Origin: Paracoccaceae bacterium
Lineage (GTDB): Bacteria; Pseudomonadota; Alphaproteobacteria; Rhodobacterales; Rhodobacteraceae
Reading direction: 5' to 3'
Assembly: GCA_030066855.1 (NCBI GenBank)
Contig: JASJAU010000006.1
Coordinates: 1 to 64,000, forward strand
DNA: 64,000 nt
The notes beneath the pieces were generated by a model. The model was not told the origin of the DNA, did no database searches, and saw nothing but the letters and a program-made list of their open reading frames with translations. Position numbers and translations under genes: made by a program. Within the stretch, counting starts at the first letter, position 1, and each line of letters begins with the position of its first letter. Positions 36,599 through 45,451 of the stretch are shown here, piece by piece.

Positions 36599-36784
36599 AT
36601 GAAACTGTTCAACGCTTTTCTTAACGACGAATCCGGCGCCGTCACGGTTGACTGGGTTGTTCTGACCGCTGCTATCGTTGGTCTCGGCATTGCCGTTATG
36701 ACCTCGGTTGGCGCCGGTACGGCCGACTTCGCCGACACGATCTCGGGCCACATGTCGACCGGCTCGGTCACCACGAGCTACTAA
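36599..36784 (+). CDS. Flp/Fap-type pilin, first copy
   Basis: A 61-residue prepilin. A short polar leader ends in DESG, and cleavage after that glycine would give AVTVDWVVLTAAIVGLGIAV, a hydrophobic N-terminal helix. Classical Flp pilins have Glu5-Tyr6 here; this one has Asp-Trp. The tail is Gly/Ser/Thr-rich (ADTISGHMSTGSVTTSY) and ends in Tyr. The gene is followed at once by an intrinsic terminator, so it can be expressed on its own, as expected for the major subunit. Confidence 0.85.
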   Translation: MKLFNAFLNDESGAVTVDWVVLTAAIVGLGIAVMTSVGAGTADFADTISGHMSTGSVTTSY

Positions 36785-36808
36785 CAGACATTCCTAGTCT
36801 GGTTATGA

Positions 36809-36836
36809 GGCCGCGCCCCCCGGGGCGCGGCCTTTG
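36809..36836 (+). terminator. Intrinsic terminator after first pilin gene
   Basis: Perfect 11-bp stem GGCCGCGCCCC (36809-36819) and GGGGCGCGGCC (36822-36832) with a minimal loop, followed by TTTGGCTTTT. Confidence 0.85.
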
Positions 36837-36981
36837 GCTTTTCCAAACAAAGAACAGATTTTTCTGAAAATTGAGGGAATTGTGGAGAAAAGGAGATCGG
36901 CAGGTCTCACTTGCGCCATATTTCCCTGTCAGTGGTGGGAACAGAAATCGCAACAACTCGCATTTGGCAACGGAGTGAACG

Positions 36982-37173
36982 ATGTTTGGTACCTTTAGAA
37001 ACTTCTGCCTTCAGGAAGACGGAGCTGTAACCGTCGATTTTGTCGTTCTGACGGCGGCGGTGATCGGCCTGGGCCTTGGCGTAATCCTGACCATTTCCAA
37101 CGGCGCCACAGACTACTCCGGCAGCGTCGGAAACTACCTGACTGCGCAGACCGTCACCTCGACTTATGACTGA
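36982..37173 (+). CDS. Flp-type pilin-like protein, second copy
   Basis: A 63-residue protein with an EDG/AVTVDF cleavage site, a hydrophobic helix (VVLTAAVIGLGLGVILTI) and a Ser/Thr-rich tail ending TSTYD. Asp-Phe replaces the Glu-Tyr of classical Flp. It shares the AVTVD and VVLTAA motifs with the first copy but differs elsewhere, so it is a paralogue and not a recent duplicate. It may be a minor pilin or alternative subunit, transcribed with cpaB. The 197-nt gap before it is mostly noncoding and AT-rich at its start. Confidence 0.8.
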   Translation: MFGTFRNFCLQEDGAVTVDFVVLTAAVIGLGLGVILTISNGATDYSGSVGNYLTAQTVTSTYD

Positions 37174-37317
37174 TCCTCAATCGAAAATGCGTGGACACTG
37201 CACGACATAATCAAGTTCCGTCCACGGTTTCGCCACAATCAAAGGCCAACCCTAGCATGACGAAAACCGGGTGGTGGCGGAACAATCCGCCAGGCCGATA
37301 GTAAAAGAGGAAACGTC

Positions 37318-38157
37318 ATGCGTTTGGTGTTCGGATTTGTCCTTTTGCTCGGCATGGGTTTGGCCGGAGCTGCCGTTTATATGGCCAAAGGATACATTGG
37401 CCAGCAGCAGGCCCAGCTCGCGGAAGCGAACAAGGTCAGGCAAGCGATCGTTCCCACGGTCGAAGTCTATGTGCTGAACAAACCCTTGCGCTACGGCCAG
37501 CGGCTAACGCTGGAAGACATAAAGAAGGTGCGCTGGCCGGAGGAGGCCGTGCCGGAAGGCGCCTTCGTCTCCGAAGAGGAGCTCTTCCCCGAAGGCACCG
37601 ACACGCCACGTGAAGTCCTGCGGACCATGGAAGCCGACGAGGCCGTGCTCGTCTCCAAAGTGACCGATCCGGGCGAGAACGCCGGGATCTCGTCCCGCTT
37701 GTCGACCGGGCTCAGAGCTTTCACGATCCAGACCGACGTCACGTCTGGCGTCGGGGGGTTTCTGCGCGTGGGCGATCGCGTCGATGTGTATTGGACCGGC
37801 AATCTGCCTGAGGGCAGACGCGTGACCCGGCTGATCGACACCAACATCCGGCTGATCGGCATCAACCAGTCGGCCGACGAGGACCGCACCGGCGCCATCG
37901 TGGCGCAGACGGTCACAGTCGAGATCAATCCGCGGCAGGTCGCATCGCTCGCTCAGGCGCAAGCCACCGGACGACTTACGCTGTCTCTGGTGGGTGTCGA
38001 GGACCTGACCCAGGTCGAAAGCGTCGAGATCGACCAGAATGAGCTTCTTGGAATTGAGGAGAAACAAGTTGTCGAGGTCGAGACGGAAGAGATTTGCACC
38101 GTGCGGCGCCGCAACGGAGAAGAGATCATAACGGTCCAGATTCCCTGCACAAACTAG
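37318..38157 (+). CDS. cpaB: Flp pilus assembly protein CpaB (RcpC)
   Basis: A 279-residue periplasmic protein with an N-terminal membrane anchor (about 4-22) and an SAF-like domain (VYVLNKPLRYGQRLTLEDIK then VRWPEEAVPEGAF), followed by an RcpC region (GFLRVGDRVDVYWTGNLPEG). In Tad systems it stabilises the secretin channel. The AAAGAGGAAACGTC leader gives a good ribosome binding site. A strong terminator follows, separating it from cpaC. Confidence 0.9.
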   Translation: MRLVFGFVLLLGMGLAGAAVYMAKGYIGQQQAQLAEANKVRQAIVPTVEVYVLNKPLRYGQRLTLEDIKKVRWPEEAVPEGAFVSEEELFPEGTDTPREVLRTMEADEAVLVSKVTDPGENAGISSRLSTGLRAFTIQTDVTSGVGGFLRVGDRVDVYWTGNLPEGRRVTRLIDTNIRLIGINQSADEDRTGAIVAQTVTVEINPRQVASLAQAQATGRLTLSLVGVEDLTQVESVEIDQNELLGIEEKQVVEVETEEICTVRRRNGEEIITVQIPCTN

Positions 38158-38183
38158 ACACTTCGAACTCAGGACACGAGCTA

Positions 38184-38213
38184 CGCGCCACCATATTCGG
38201 TGGCGCGTTTTTT
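38184..38213 (+). terminator. Intrinsic terminator after cpaB
   Basis: Nine-bp stem CGCGCCACC (38184-38192) and GGTGGCGCG (38199-38207) with loop ATATTC, then six T. Confidence 0.9.
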
Positions 38214-38369
38214 ATTTGGCCCAAACCGTGGACGGTGTGTTGCGACTTTTCCACATCAGTTTTCGCATTCAACTGCCTGATTGTTGCAATGAATTAACGC
38301 TTGCCGCACTCTGCCGGCATCTGGGCGAAGAAACCCGACAACAGAGGCGTGATCGGAAAGGCAGGTCAC

Positions 38370-39794
38370 ATGAAATTTGATAGGTTCATAAAGGCGGCGC
38401 TCCTAGGATTTGCCGTCACAACAGCGAGTGTCGCCCAGTCTGGGGCGCAGTCGCTTTCCGTAATGGAGGGGGAGGTCTCATCCGCGCTGCAGGTTCCGAT
38501 GAACCGCGCCGTGGTCGTTGAAGCTGAGAACCCCTTCGCAGAACTCAGCATCGCAAACCCGGGCATCGCCGATATCTCGACACTGTCGGACCGGACGATC
38601 TACGTTTTGGGCAAAGCGCCGGGCCGCACAACCCTGACGCTCCTCGGCCCGGACGGTCGTCTGATCACGAACGTCGAGGTGCACGTCACTCCCGATATCG
38701 CCGAATTCAAGGAGCGGCTTCGCCAGATCCTGCCGGGGGAGCCGATTGAGGTCCGCACCGCCAACGACGGCATCGTGCTGTCTGGCGTCGTCTCTTCAAT
38801 CGCCCGCCTGGACCGCGCGCTTGACCTCGCCAACCGGTACGCGCCCGATCGAGTATCCAACCTGATGGTCGTGGGCGGAACGCAGCAGGTCATGCTGAAG
38901 GTTCGCTTCGCCGAGGTTCAACGCCGCGTTCTGAAGGACCTGTCCGCAGGCCTCAACTTCGTCACCGCCGGCTCCGACGCCGCAATCTCCGGCGCCGCCG
39001 GTTCCGGTTCGCTGGTGCCCGGCACCTCGATCGGCGACACGGCGTCCACCACGCTTGATCTGGACGGCACCGCGGTCGGCCAGTTCGGCATCGGGTTTGA
39101 GGTCGGCAGCGTCGCTTTCGGCGTCCTGCTGGAAGCGCTGGAGCAGAAGAACCTGGTCCGGACGCTTGCCGAGCCTAACCTGACGGCGCTTTCCGGTCAG
39201 GAAGCCAGCTTCCTCGCCGGCGGCGAGTACCCGATCCCGGTCACCGACGGGGACGGCGGCGTCACGATCGACTACAAACCGTTCGGCGTTCAGCTGAACT
39301 TCATCCCGCGCGTGGTCGACGGCCACCGCATCAACCTCGAGCTCAACGCCGCCGTTTCGGCCATCGATTTCGGAACCTCGGTGACGAACTCGGGCTTCTC
39401 GGTCAACGCGTTCACGCGCCGCGAGACGCAAACGACGGTCGAGATGCTCGACGGTCAGAGCTTCGCAGTCGCCGGCCTTCTGCAGGACGACTTCCGCGAC
39501 TCCGCCGCACAGGTGCCCTGGCTTGGAGATGTTCCGGTCCTCGGCGCGCTGTTCCGCAGCGCGAACTACGAGCGGAATCAATCGGAGCTCGTGATCATTG
39601 TCACGCCGCACCTTGTTACCCCGACCCGGGGCGAGGCGCTGGCGCTGCCCACGGATCGCGTGCGCATCCCGACTGAATCGGAGCTGTTCCTCTTCGGACA
39701 GACCACACTGCCGGCCGGGGCGCCCCGTTCCGGCGCCGCGGCTGAAGTCGCAAAGCAGGACTTCACGGGGTCCTACGGCTACGTGATGGAGTGA
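38370..39794 (+). CDS. cpaC: Tad pilus secretin CpaC (RcpA)
   Basis: A 474-residue outer-membrane secretin. A signal peptide (FIKAALLGFAVTTASVAQSG) is followed by an N-terminal pilus-secretin domain, a BON/N1-like segment (EVRTANDGIVLSGVVSSIAR) and the secretin core with LEALEQKNLVRTLAEPNLTA, VPWLGDVPVLGALFRS and ELVIIVTPHLVTPT. It forms the pore through which the pilus leaves the cell. It lies 5 nt before the OmpA-type lipoprotein gene; the 156-nt gap after the cpaB terminator should hold its own promoter. Confidence 0.93.
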   Translation: MKFDRFIKAALLGFAVTTASVAQSGAQSLSVMEGEVSSALQVPMNRAVVVEAENPFAELSIANPGIADISTLSDRTIYVLGKAPGRTTLTLLGPDGRLITNVEVHVTPDIAEFKERLRQILPGEPIEVRTANDGIVLSGVVSSIARLDRALDLANRYAPDRVSNLMVVGGTQQVMLKVRFAEVQRRVLKDLSAGLNFVTAGSDAAISGAAGSGSLVPGTSIGDTASTTLDLDGTAVGQFGIGFEVGSVAFGVLLEALEQKNLVRTLAEPNLTALSGQEASFLAGGEYPIPVTDGDGGVTIDYKPFGVQLNFIPRVVDGHRINLELNAAVSAIDFGTSVTNSGFSVNAFTRRETQTTVEMLDGQSFAVAGLLQDDFRDSAAQVPWLGDVPVLGALFRSANYERNQSELVIIVTPHLVTPTRGEALALPTDRVRIPTESELFLFGQTTLPAGAPRSGAAAEVAKQDFTGSYGYVME

Positions 39795-39799
39795 GACAC

Positions 39800-40462
39800 A
39801 TGACCCTCAAGATCAAAACACTTCTTGTCGGGGCAAGCGCGCTCGCTCTGGCGGCCTGCTCGGACACATCGTCCTTCAACAAGGAAGCGGGAGCATTCAT
39901 CGATGAGGGCGCCTTCGGCAACCCGACGATGAACAACACGCTGATTATGAACGGCGATCAGCAGTTCCTGGCCAACCTGAACCAGCGCTTCGCGGCCGAG
40001 GTTCCCACAATGGTGACCTTCGAATTCGACCGCTCGGTTCTGGACGGCGACGCGCGGGCGATCCTGAACGAGCAGGCGGACTGGATCCGCCAGTTCCCGG
40101 AAATCCGCTTCAGCGTGTTCGGTCACACCGACCTGGTCGGCACCGACGCCTATAACAAGGCGCTCGGCATGCGCCGCGCACGCGCGGTCGTTAACTACCT
40201 TGTCAGCCAGGGCGTCAACCGCTCGCGCCTGAAAGCTCAGGTGTCCTTCGGCGAGACGCGCCCGGTTATCGACACCCAGGATCGCGAGCGCCGGAACCGC
40301 CGGACCGTCACCGAGGTGTCGGGCGTCGTTCAAAGCCACCCGATGGTGCTGAACGGCAAGTACGCCGAGATCATCTTCCGCGACTACGTGGGAAGCGCTC
40401 AGTCACCCGCCACGCTTGGCGGCGGCGGCCTCGAGGCCATCGAAGGTCAGGCCGGCAACTGA
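39800..40462 (+). CDS. OmpA-domain lipoprotein in the CpaD position of the Tad locus
   Basis: A 220-residue lipoprotein (lipobox LALAAC, Cys near 17) with a C-terminal OmpA-like peptidoglycan-binding domain at about residues 70-170: VTFEFDRSVLDGDARAILNE, FSVFGHTDLVGTDAYNKALG, MRRARAVVNYLVSQGVNRSR and ERRNRRTVTEV. Canonical Tad loci have the lipoprotein CpaD (TadD-pilotin-like) here. The sequence does not look like CpaD; it may anchor the secretin to the wall. It is followed by an intrinsic terminator. Confidence 0.85.
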   Translation: MTLKIKTLLVGASALALAACSDTSSFNKEAGAFIDEGAFGNPTMNNTLIMNGDQQFLANLNQRFAAEVPTMVTFEFDRSVLDGDARAILNEQADWIRQFPEIRFSVFGHTDLVGTDAYNKALGMRRARAVVNYLVSQGVNRSRLKAQVSFGETRPVIDTQDRERRNRRTVTEVSGVVQSHPMVLNGKYAEIIFRDYVGSAQSPATLGGGGLEAIEGQAGN

Positions 40463-40484
40463 CGCGAAACATATCATTTACGAA

Positions 40485-40508
40485 GGGCGGCCAATGGCCG
40501 CCCTTTTT
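40485..40508 (+). terminator. Intrinsic terminator after the OmpA-type lipoprotein gene
   Basis: Perfect stem GGGCGGCC (40485-40492) and GGCCGCCC (40496-40503), loop AAT, then five T. The rest of the 227-nt gap is AT-rich and includes a small AATGT-N5-ACATT repeat (40554-40568). Confidence 0.88.
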
Positions 40509-40689
40509 GTTTCATCGTCGCTCAATACCGAATAATTACGATTTTTTAGCCTCAATGTCGCCAACATTACCTTTCACAAAATGACAGTGGGGAGACCTCC
40601 GCGCGGATTCGCGTGGCGGTGTCCTCGCGCCGGAATAACTGGGCCTCGGTCTGATCGGGGACCTCCCGGAAGCGGAAGGACAAGTGGGT

Positions 40690-41946
40690 ATGACGACCAA
40701 CGCGGCAGCAGTGCAGGACGAACCGGCGCCTCTTACGGCGTGCACGATCAGCCGGGACGTTCAGAACTTCGATCTTCTGATCGAGGACATGGAGGCCGAG
40801 TGCGGCGAAGGTTGGGGCGATCTGTCATTCGACGACGCGGCGCTCTTTCTCAAGCAAGAGGATTCCGAGACGCTTGAGTTCGTGGCGCTCGCCATCGACC
40901 AGGAAGACGAGGAGATCATCGACACGCTCGCCGATCTCGTGAAATCGGCCCGCGACCAGGATATCCGCGTTCTGGTCATCGCCGAGGAAGTCAGCCCCAT
41001 CGCGCTGCACAAGCTTTTGAAAGTCGGCGCCGACGAATTCGTCCCCTACCCGCTTCCCGACGGCGCCCTGCACGACGCGATCGAACGGATGCGCCGCGCC
41101 GCGCTTCGCCAGGACAATGGCGAGCTGCCGGACGAGATGCGCACGAAGCTCAAGGCGACCGGAGACCGGAACGGCATTGTTCTGGGCGTTCAGGGTTTTG
41201 CGGGCGGAACTGGCTCGACGACCTTCGCGGTCAACCTCGCGTGGGAGCTCGCCAGCCTCGATAACGGCGGAGAGCCGCTGCGAGTCTGCCTGATCGACTT
41301 CGATCTCCAATTCGGCGCGGTCGCGACTTATCTCGACTTGCCCCGCCGCGAAGCGGTCTTCGAGCTCCTGCAAGACACCGGGTCCATGGACAGCGACAGC
41401 TTTATGCAGGCGCTGCTGACCTTCAACGACAAGCTCCACGTCCTGACCGCGCCGAGCGATCTCATACCGCTTGACATCATCGGACAGGAGGACGTCGAAA
41501 AAATCCTCGAAGTCGCTCGCACGAACTTCGACTACGTGGTTATCGACATGCCGCAGTCGGTCGTGATGTGGACCGAGACGATCCTCAACGCGGTCCACGC
41601 CTATTTCGCCATGACCGAGTTGGACATGCGCTCCGCCCAGAACACGCTTCGCATGATCCGAGCGTTCAAAGGCGAGGACCTGCCGATCAATAAGGTGCGA
41701 TACGTTCTGAACCGCGCCCCCAAATTCACCGACCTCACCGGCAAGAGCCGGGTCAAGCGAATGGCGGAGAGCCTGGACATCAAAATCGAGGTCTTGATGC
41801 CGGACGGCGGCAAGCAGGTGGTCCAGTCGAATGACCACGGCGTGCCGCTCTCCGAAGTCGCGTCGAAAAACCCGCTTCGCAAGGAAATCGAGAAACTGGC
41901 GGAGTCAGTTCACGAATCGAACGTCGCAGTCGCAGAAGGCGCCTGA
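40690..41946 (+). CDS. cpaE: Pilus assembly protein CpaE/TadZ
   Basis: A 418-residue MinD/ParA-like protein. A receiver-like N-terminal half (about 15-145) precedes the ATPase-fold domain beginning GVQGFAGGTGSTTFAVNLAW. The deviant Walker A motif lacks both usual lysines (Ala-Gly-Gly-Thr-Gly-Ser-Thr-Thr), so ATP hydrolysis is doubtful. The switch region VIDMPQSVVMWT is present. TadZ/CpaE proteins place the pilus at a cell pole. Start at ATG 40690; a GTG two codons earlier is possible. Heads a seven-gene transcription unit through cpaA. Confidence 0.88.
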   Translation: MTTNAAAVQDEPAPLTACTISRDVQNFDLLIEDMEAECGEGWGDLSFDDAALFLKQEDSETLEFVALAIDQEDEEIIDTLADLVKSARDQDIRVLVIAEEVSPIALHKLLKVGADEFVPYPLPDGALHDAIERMRRAALRQDNGELPDEMRTKLKATGDRNGIVLGVQGFAGGTGSTTFAVNLAWELASLDNGGEPLRVCLIDFDLQFGAVATYLDLPRREAVFELLQDTGSMDSDSFMQALLTFNDKLHVLTAPSDLIPLDIIGQEDVEKILEVARTNFDYVVIDMPQSVVMWTETILNAVHAYFAMTELDMRSAQNTLRMIRAFKGEDLPINKVRYVLNRAPKFTDLTGKSRVKRMAESLDIKIEVLMPDGGKQVVQSNDHGVPLSEVASKNPLRKEIEKLAESVHESNVAVAEGA

Positions 41947-41965
41947 GTGAAGAAGGATTAGTCCA

Positions 41966-43450
41966 TTGTTTTCGAAATACAAAAAGACTGACGGAACAAG
42001 CGGCGGACAGGGCTCGCCCGAGCTGAAAAGCATCCCCGGCGGCTCGGTGGGCCGGGCGACCTCGAAGCCTTCCCCGACGCCCGATCTCCCGGCAACTCAG
42101 ACGCAAGACGTCGTGACGCGGCGGCGCCAGTCGAAGCCGGACGCGCAGCCCAAGCCTGTCGACAAGGAGCGCAAACGCAAGGAGCGCTTGGGCGAGATCA
42201 AGCTCGAGCTCCACAAACGGCTTCTCGACAACCTGAACCTCTCGGCTCTTGAGACCGCGACGGAAAACGATCTCCGGGCCGAGATCGTCGCCATCTCGGG
42301 CGAGGCGCTCGACGAAATGGGCGTCGTCCTGAACCGGGAAGAGCGGCAGACCCTTAACCAGGACCTCTATGACGAGGTGACGGGCCTCGGCCCGCTGGAG
42401 CCGCTTCTCAAGGACGACACGGTTAACGATATTCTCGTCAACGGCCCACAGCAGGTCTTCGTCGAACGCGCGGGCAAGCTCGAGCTGACCGACACGACCT
42501 TCAAGGACGAAAAGCACCTACTTCGGATCATCGACAAGATCGTATCGGCGGTGGGCCGGCGCGTCGATGAATCGAACCCGTATGTCGACGCCCGTCTCGC
42601 CGACGGCTCGCGTTTCAACGCGATGGTTCCGCCGATCGCGGTGGACGGCTCGCTCGTCTCGATCCGTAAGTTCAAGAAGGAAAAATTGTCTGTCGACGAC
42701 CTGGTGAACTTTGGCGCCTTCACCGAAGAGATGGCTGCGTATCTGCAAGCCGCTGTTGCAACCCGCCTCAACGTGATCGTCTCCGGCGGCACCGGCTCTG
42801 GTAAGACGACAACGCTCAACGCGCTCTCGTCCTTCATCGACAACGACGAGCGCATCCTGACGATCGAGGATACGGCGGAACTTCAGCTTCAGCAGATCCA
42901 TGTGGGCCGGATGGAAAGCCGTCCGCCGAACGTCGAAGGCAAAGGCGCGGTCAGCCAGCGCGACTGTCTCAGGAACGCGCTCCGGATGCGTCCCGACCGC
43001 ATCATCGTCGGCGAGACGCGGGGCGAAGAAGTCATCGACATGCTCCAGGCCATGAACACCGGCCACGACGGTTCGATGACCACGATCCACGCCAACTCGG
43101 CGCGCGACGCGGTCTCCCGTCTCGAGAACATGATCTCGATGGCGGGGATCGAAATGCCGATCAAGGCGACGCGCTCCCAGATCTCGTCGGCTGTGAACCT
43201 GATCGTGCAGGCCTCCCGCCTGCAGGACGGCTCGCGCCGCATGGTCTCGATCACCGAGGTAACGGGCATGGAAGGCGAGGTCATCTCGATGCAGGAGGTC
43301 TTCCGCTACCAGCGTGTCGGCCTTACCCCGGACAACAAGATCATCGGCCATTTCACGGCCACTGGCGTACGTTCCAACTTCTCCGAGCGCTTCCGCATGT
43401 GGGGTTACGATCTGCCGTCCAACATCTTTGAACCCTTTGCGGCGGAGTAA
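41966..43450 (+). CDS. cpaF: Tad pilus assembly ATPase CpaF (TadA)
   Basis: A 494-residue secretion ATPase of the TadA/VirB11 group. Walker A GGTGSGKT is at about residues 274-281, the Asp box is [12 protein letters not shown], and the Walker B/His-box region reads [20 protein letters not shown] and [20 protein letters not shown]. It powers pilus extension and retraction. It starts with TTG at 41966, preceded by AGAAGGA with 9-nt spacing; there is no in-frame ATG close by. Confidence 0.95.
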   Translation: MFSKYKKTDGTSGGQGSPELKSIPGGSVGRATSKPSPTPDLPATQTQDVVTRRRQSKPDAQPKPVDKERKRKERLGEIKLELHKRLLDNLNLSALETATENDLRAEIVAISGEALDEMGVVLNREERQTLNQDLYDEVTGLGPLEPLLKDDTVNDILVNGPQQVFVERAGKLELTDTTFKDEKHLLRIIDKIVSAVGRRVDESNPYVDARLADGSRFNAMVPPIAVDGSLVSIRKFKKEKLSVDDLVNFGAFTEEMAAYLQAAVATRLNVIVSGGTGSGKTTTLNALSSFIDNDERILTIEDTAELQLQQIHVGRMESRPPNVEGKGAVSQRDCLRNALRMRPDRIIVGETRGEEVIDMLQAMNTGHDGSMTTIHANSARDAVSRLENMISMAGIEMPIKATRSQISSAVNLIVQASRLQDGSRRMVSITEVTGMEGEVISMQEVFRYQRVGLTPDNKIIGHFTATGVRSNFSERFRMWGYDLPSNIFEPFAAE

Positions 43451-43456
43451 CCAGTT

Positions 43457-44425
43457 ATGATGATCTCTGCGGAACCGCTGATCTACGGCCTGATCTTCAT
43501 CGCCGTGCTCGCCCTGGTCCAGGGCATCTACCTGACCGTTTTCGGCAAATCGATCAACCTGAACAGCCGCGTCAACCGCCGCCTCGAGATGCTCGAAAAG
43601 GGCGCGGGACGCGAGCAGGTGCTGGAACAGCTCCGAAAGGAGATGTCGCAGCACATGAAGTCGCGGTCTATTCCGCTCTACGCGATCCTGGCCGACAAAG
43701 CGCAGAAGGCGAATATCGCCTTCAGCCCCACCCAGCTTGTGATGCTGATGGTCATTCTGACCGTCGTCGCCTTCTTTCTGCTGACATTCGGCACCGCCGC
43801 CTCCTTCCCCATCCGCGCCGTGGTTTCTGTGATGATGGGCGTGGGCGCCGTTTTTGTCTGGGTCAACAACACCGCCAAAAAGCGTCTCGCCATGATCGAG
43901 GAGCAGCTGCCGGATGCGGTCGAGCTGATGGTGCGAAGCCTCCGCGTCGGCCACCCGTTCTCGTCGGCGCTTCAAATCGTCGCCAAGGAAGTGCCCGATC
44001 CGCTCGGCTCGGAGATGGGCGTGATCTCGGACGAAGCCGCCTACGGCCGCGACGTTGGAGAGGCGCTCAAGCATATGGCCGAACGCATGGACATGCAGGA
44101 CCTCCGCTTCCTCGCGGTCGCGGTGACGATCCAGCAAACGTCAGGCGGCAACCTCGCCGAAATCCTCGACGGCCTCGCCAAAGTCGTCCGCGCCCGTTTC
44201 AAACTGTTCCGACGGGTCAAGGCGATCACGGCGGAAGCGAAATGGTCGGGCATGTTCCTCAGCGTCTTCCCGCTGGTGGCGCTCGTCATGATCAACGTGC
44301 TCCAGCCCAACTACTACGATGACGTCAAAGACACCGCCGCCTTCATCCCGGCGTGCCTTGTCGTCGCCGGCTTTCTCGTCGCCAACATCTTCGTGATGAA
44401 GGCCCTCGTGAACATCAAGGTGTGA
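43457..44425 (+). CDS. tadB: Tad pilus inner-membrane protein TadB
   Basis: A 322-residue membrane protein with an N-terminal helix (IYGLIFIAVLALVQGIYLTV), a helical pair around 95-140, the T2SSF domain (LPDAVELMVRSLRVGHPFSS, EALKHMAERMDMQDLRFLAV) and two C-terminal helices. It forms the platform together with TadC. It starts 6 nt after cpaF. Confidence 0.93.
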   Translation: MMISAEPLIYGLIFIAVLALVQGIYLTVFGKSINLNSRVNRRLEMLEKGAGREQVLEQLRKEMSQHMKSRSIPLYAILADKAQKANIAFSPTQLVMLMVILTVVAFFLLTFGTAASFPIRAVVSVMMGVGAVFVWVNNTAKKRLAMIEEQLPDAVELMVRSLRVGHPFSSALQIVAKEVPDPLGSEMGVISDEAAYGRDVGEALKHMAERMDMQDLRFLAVAVTIQQTSGGNLAEILDGLAKVVRARFKLFRRVKAITAEAKWSGMFLSVFPLVALVMINVLQPNYYDDVKDTAAFIPACLVVAGFLVANIFVMKALVNIKV

Positions 44426-44430
44426 CCCCC

Positions 44431-45444
44431 ATGGACCAGTTGATGGCATATCTGGATCAGGCGAACGCCATTCTCACCGAAAACTTCGGAGAGCTTGGCC
44501 CGCTGCTGATCATCGGCGTCTTGGGGATGTTCCTCATTCTTCTGACGCTACCGATCCTTCTCAGGAAAGAGAAAGATCCACTGGACCGCATCCGCGAGGC
44601 GGCGCGGGAAGTTGAGACCACCGACAAGGACGGAAAGAAGAAAGCCGGTCTGCGGCGCGGCAATGGCCGCAAGGACAAGCTGTCGAAGTACTCCAACTTC
44701 CTCGAGCCACAGAACGAGGAGGAGTATTCCGCCGTCCGCCTGAAGCTCCTCCAGGCCGGCTATCAGTCGAAAGACGCCGTTCGCACCTACCACTTCCTGC
44801 AGTTCGCGCTTGGCATCCTGTTCCTGGTGATCGGCGTAATATACGCGATCTACAGCAGCGCGACAGGTGAGCCGACGACGCAAAACCTGGTCCTGTCGAT
44901 CCTGATCCCTGGTGCCGTTGGCTATATGCTGCCCAAATACTGGGTCACCAAGCGTCAGCAGTCGCGGCAGGAGGAGATTACCAACGGCTTCCCCGACTCG
45001 CTCGACATGATGCTGGTCTGCGTTGAAGCCGGCCAGTCGCTCGACCAGGCGATCATCCGCGTCAGCAAGGAAATCAAGGCAGGCTACCCATCGCTCGCCC
45101 ATGAGTTCGAAATCGTCTCGCACGAGATCAAGGCCGGCAAGGACAAGGTCGCGGTTCTCCGCGATATGGCAGAGCGCGCGGGCGTTCCCGACGTCGCCAG
45201 CTTCGTGACGGTGCTCATTCAGTCGGCGAGCTTCGGCACCTCGATCGCCGAGGCGCTTCGAGTCTATGCAGGCGAGATGCGCGACAAACGGGTCATGCGG
45301 GCAGAAGAAAAGGCAAACACCTTGCCGACCAAGATGACCCTTGCCACTATGATGCTCACGGTGCCTCCGCTCCTGATCATTCTGATCGGACCTTCGGTCT
45401 ACGGTATCGTTCAAACGCTGAGCAACTCGCAGATGAGCTTCTGA
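44431..45444 (+). CDS. tadC: Tad pilus inner-membrane protein TadC
   Basis: A 337-residue T2SSF-family protein: N-terminal helix (LGPLLIIGVLGMFLILLTLP), middle helices, then FPDSLDMMLVCVEAGQSLDQ, EMRDKRVMRAEEKANTLPTK and a closing helix (MMLTVPPLLIILIGPSVYGI). Start at 44431 sits 5 nt after tadB with an in-frame upstream extension rejected. It works with TadB as the platform of the motor. Confidence 0.93.
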   Translation: MDQLMAYLDQANAILTENFGELGPLLIIGVLGMFLILLTLPILLRKEKDPLDRIREAAREVETTDKDGKKKAGLRRGNGRKDKLSKYSNFLEPQNEEEYSAVRLKLLQAGYQSKDAVRTYHFLQFALGILFLVIGVIYAIYSSATGEPTTQNLVLSILIPGAVGYMLPKYWVTKRQQSRQEEITNGFPDSLDMMLVCVEAGQSLDQAIIRVSKEIKAGYPSLAHEFEIVSHEIKAGKDKVAVLRDMAERAGVPDVASFVTVLIQSASFGTSIAEALRVYAGEMRDKRVMRAEEKANTLPTKMTLATMMLTVPPLLIILIGPSVYGIVQTLSNSQMSF

Positions 45445-45451
45445 AGGCTGA

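Noticed and set aside
38290-38297. Half CtrA site (TTAAC) before cpaC
   Set aside because: The partner TTAA at 7-nt spacing is missing (GTTG instead), so it is not a full site.
42518-44137. Minus-strand open frame of 539 codons opposite cpaF/tadB
   Set aside because: Complement of well-supported Tad genes; His/Arg/Asp-rich composition without motifs.
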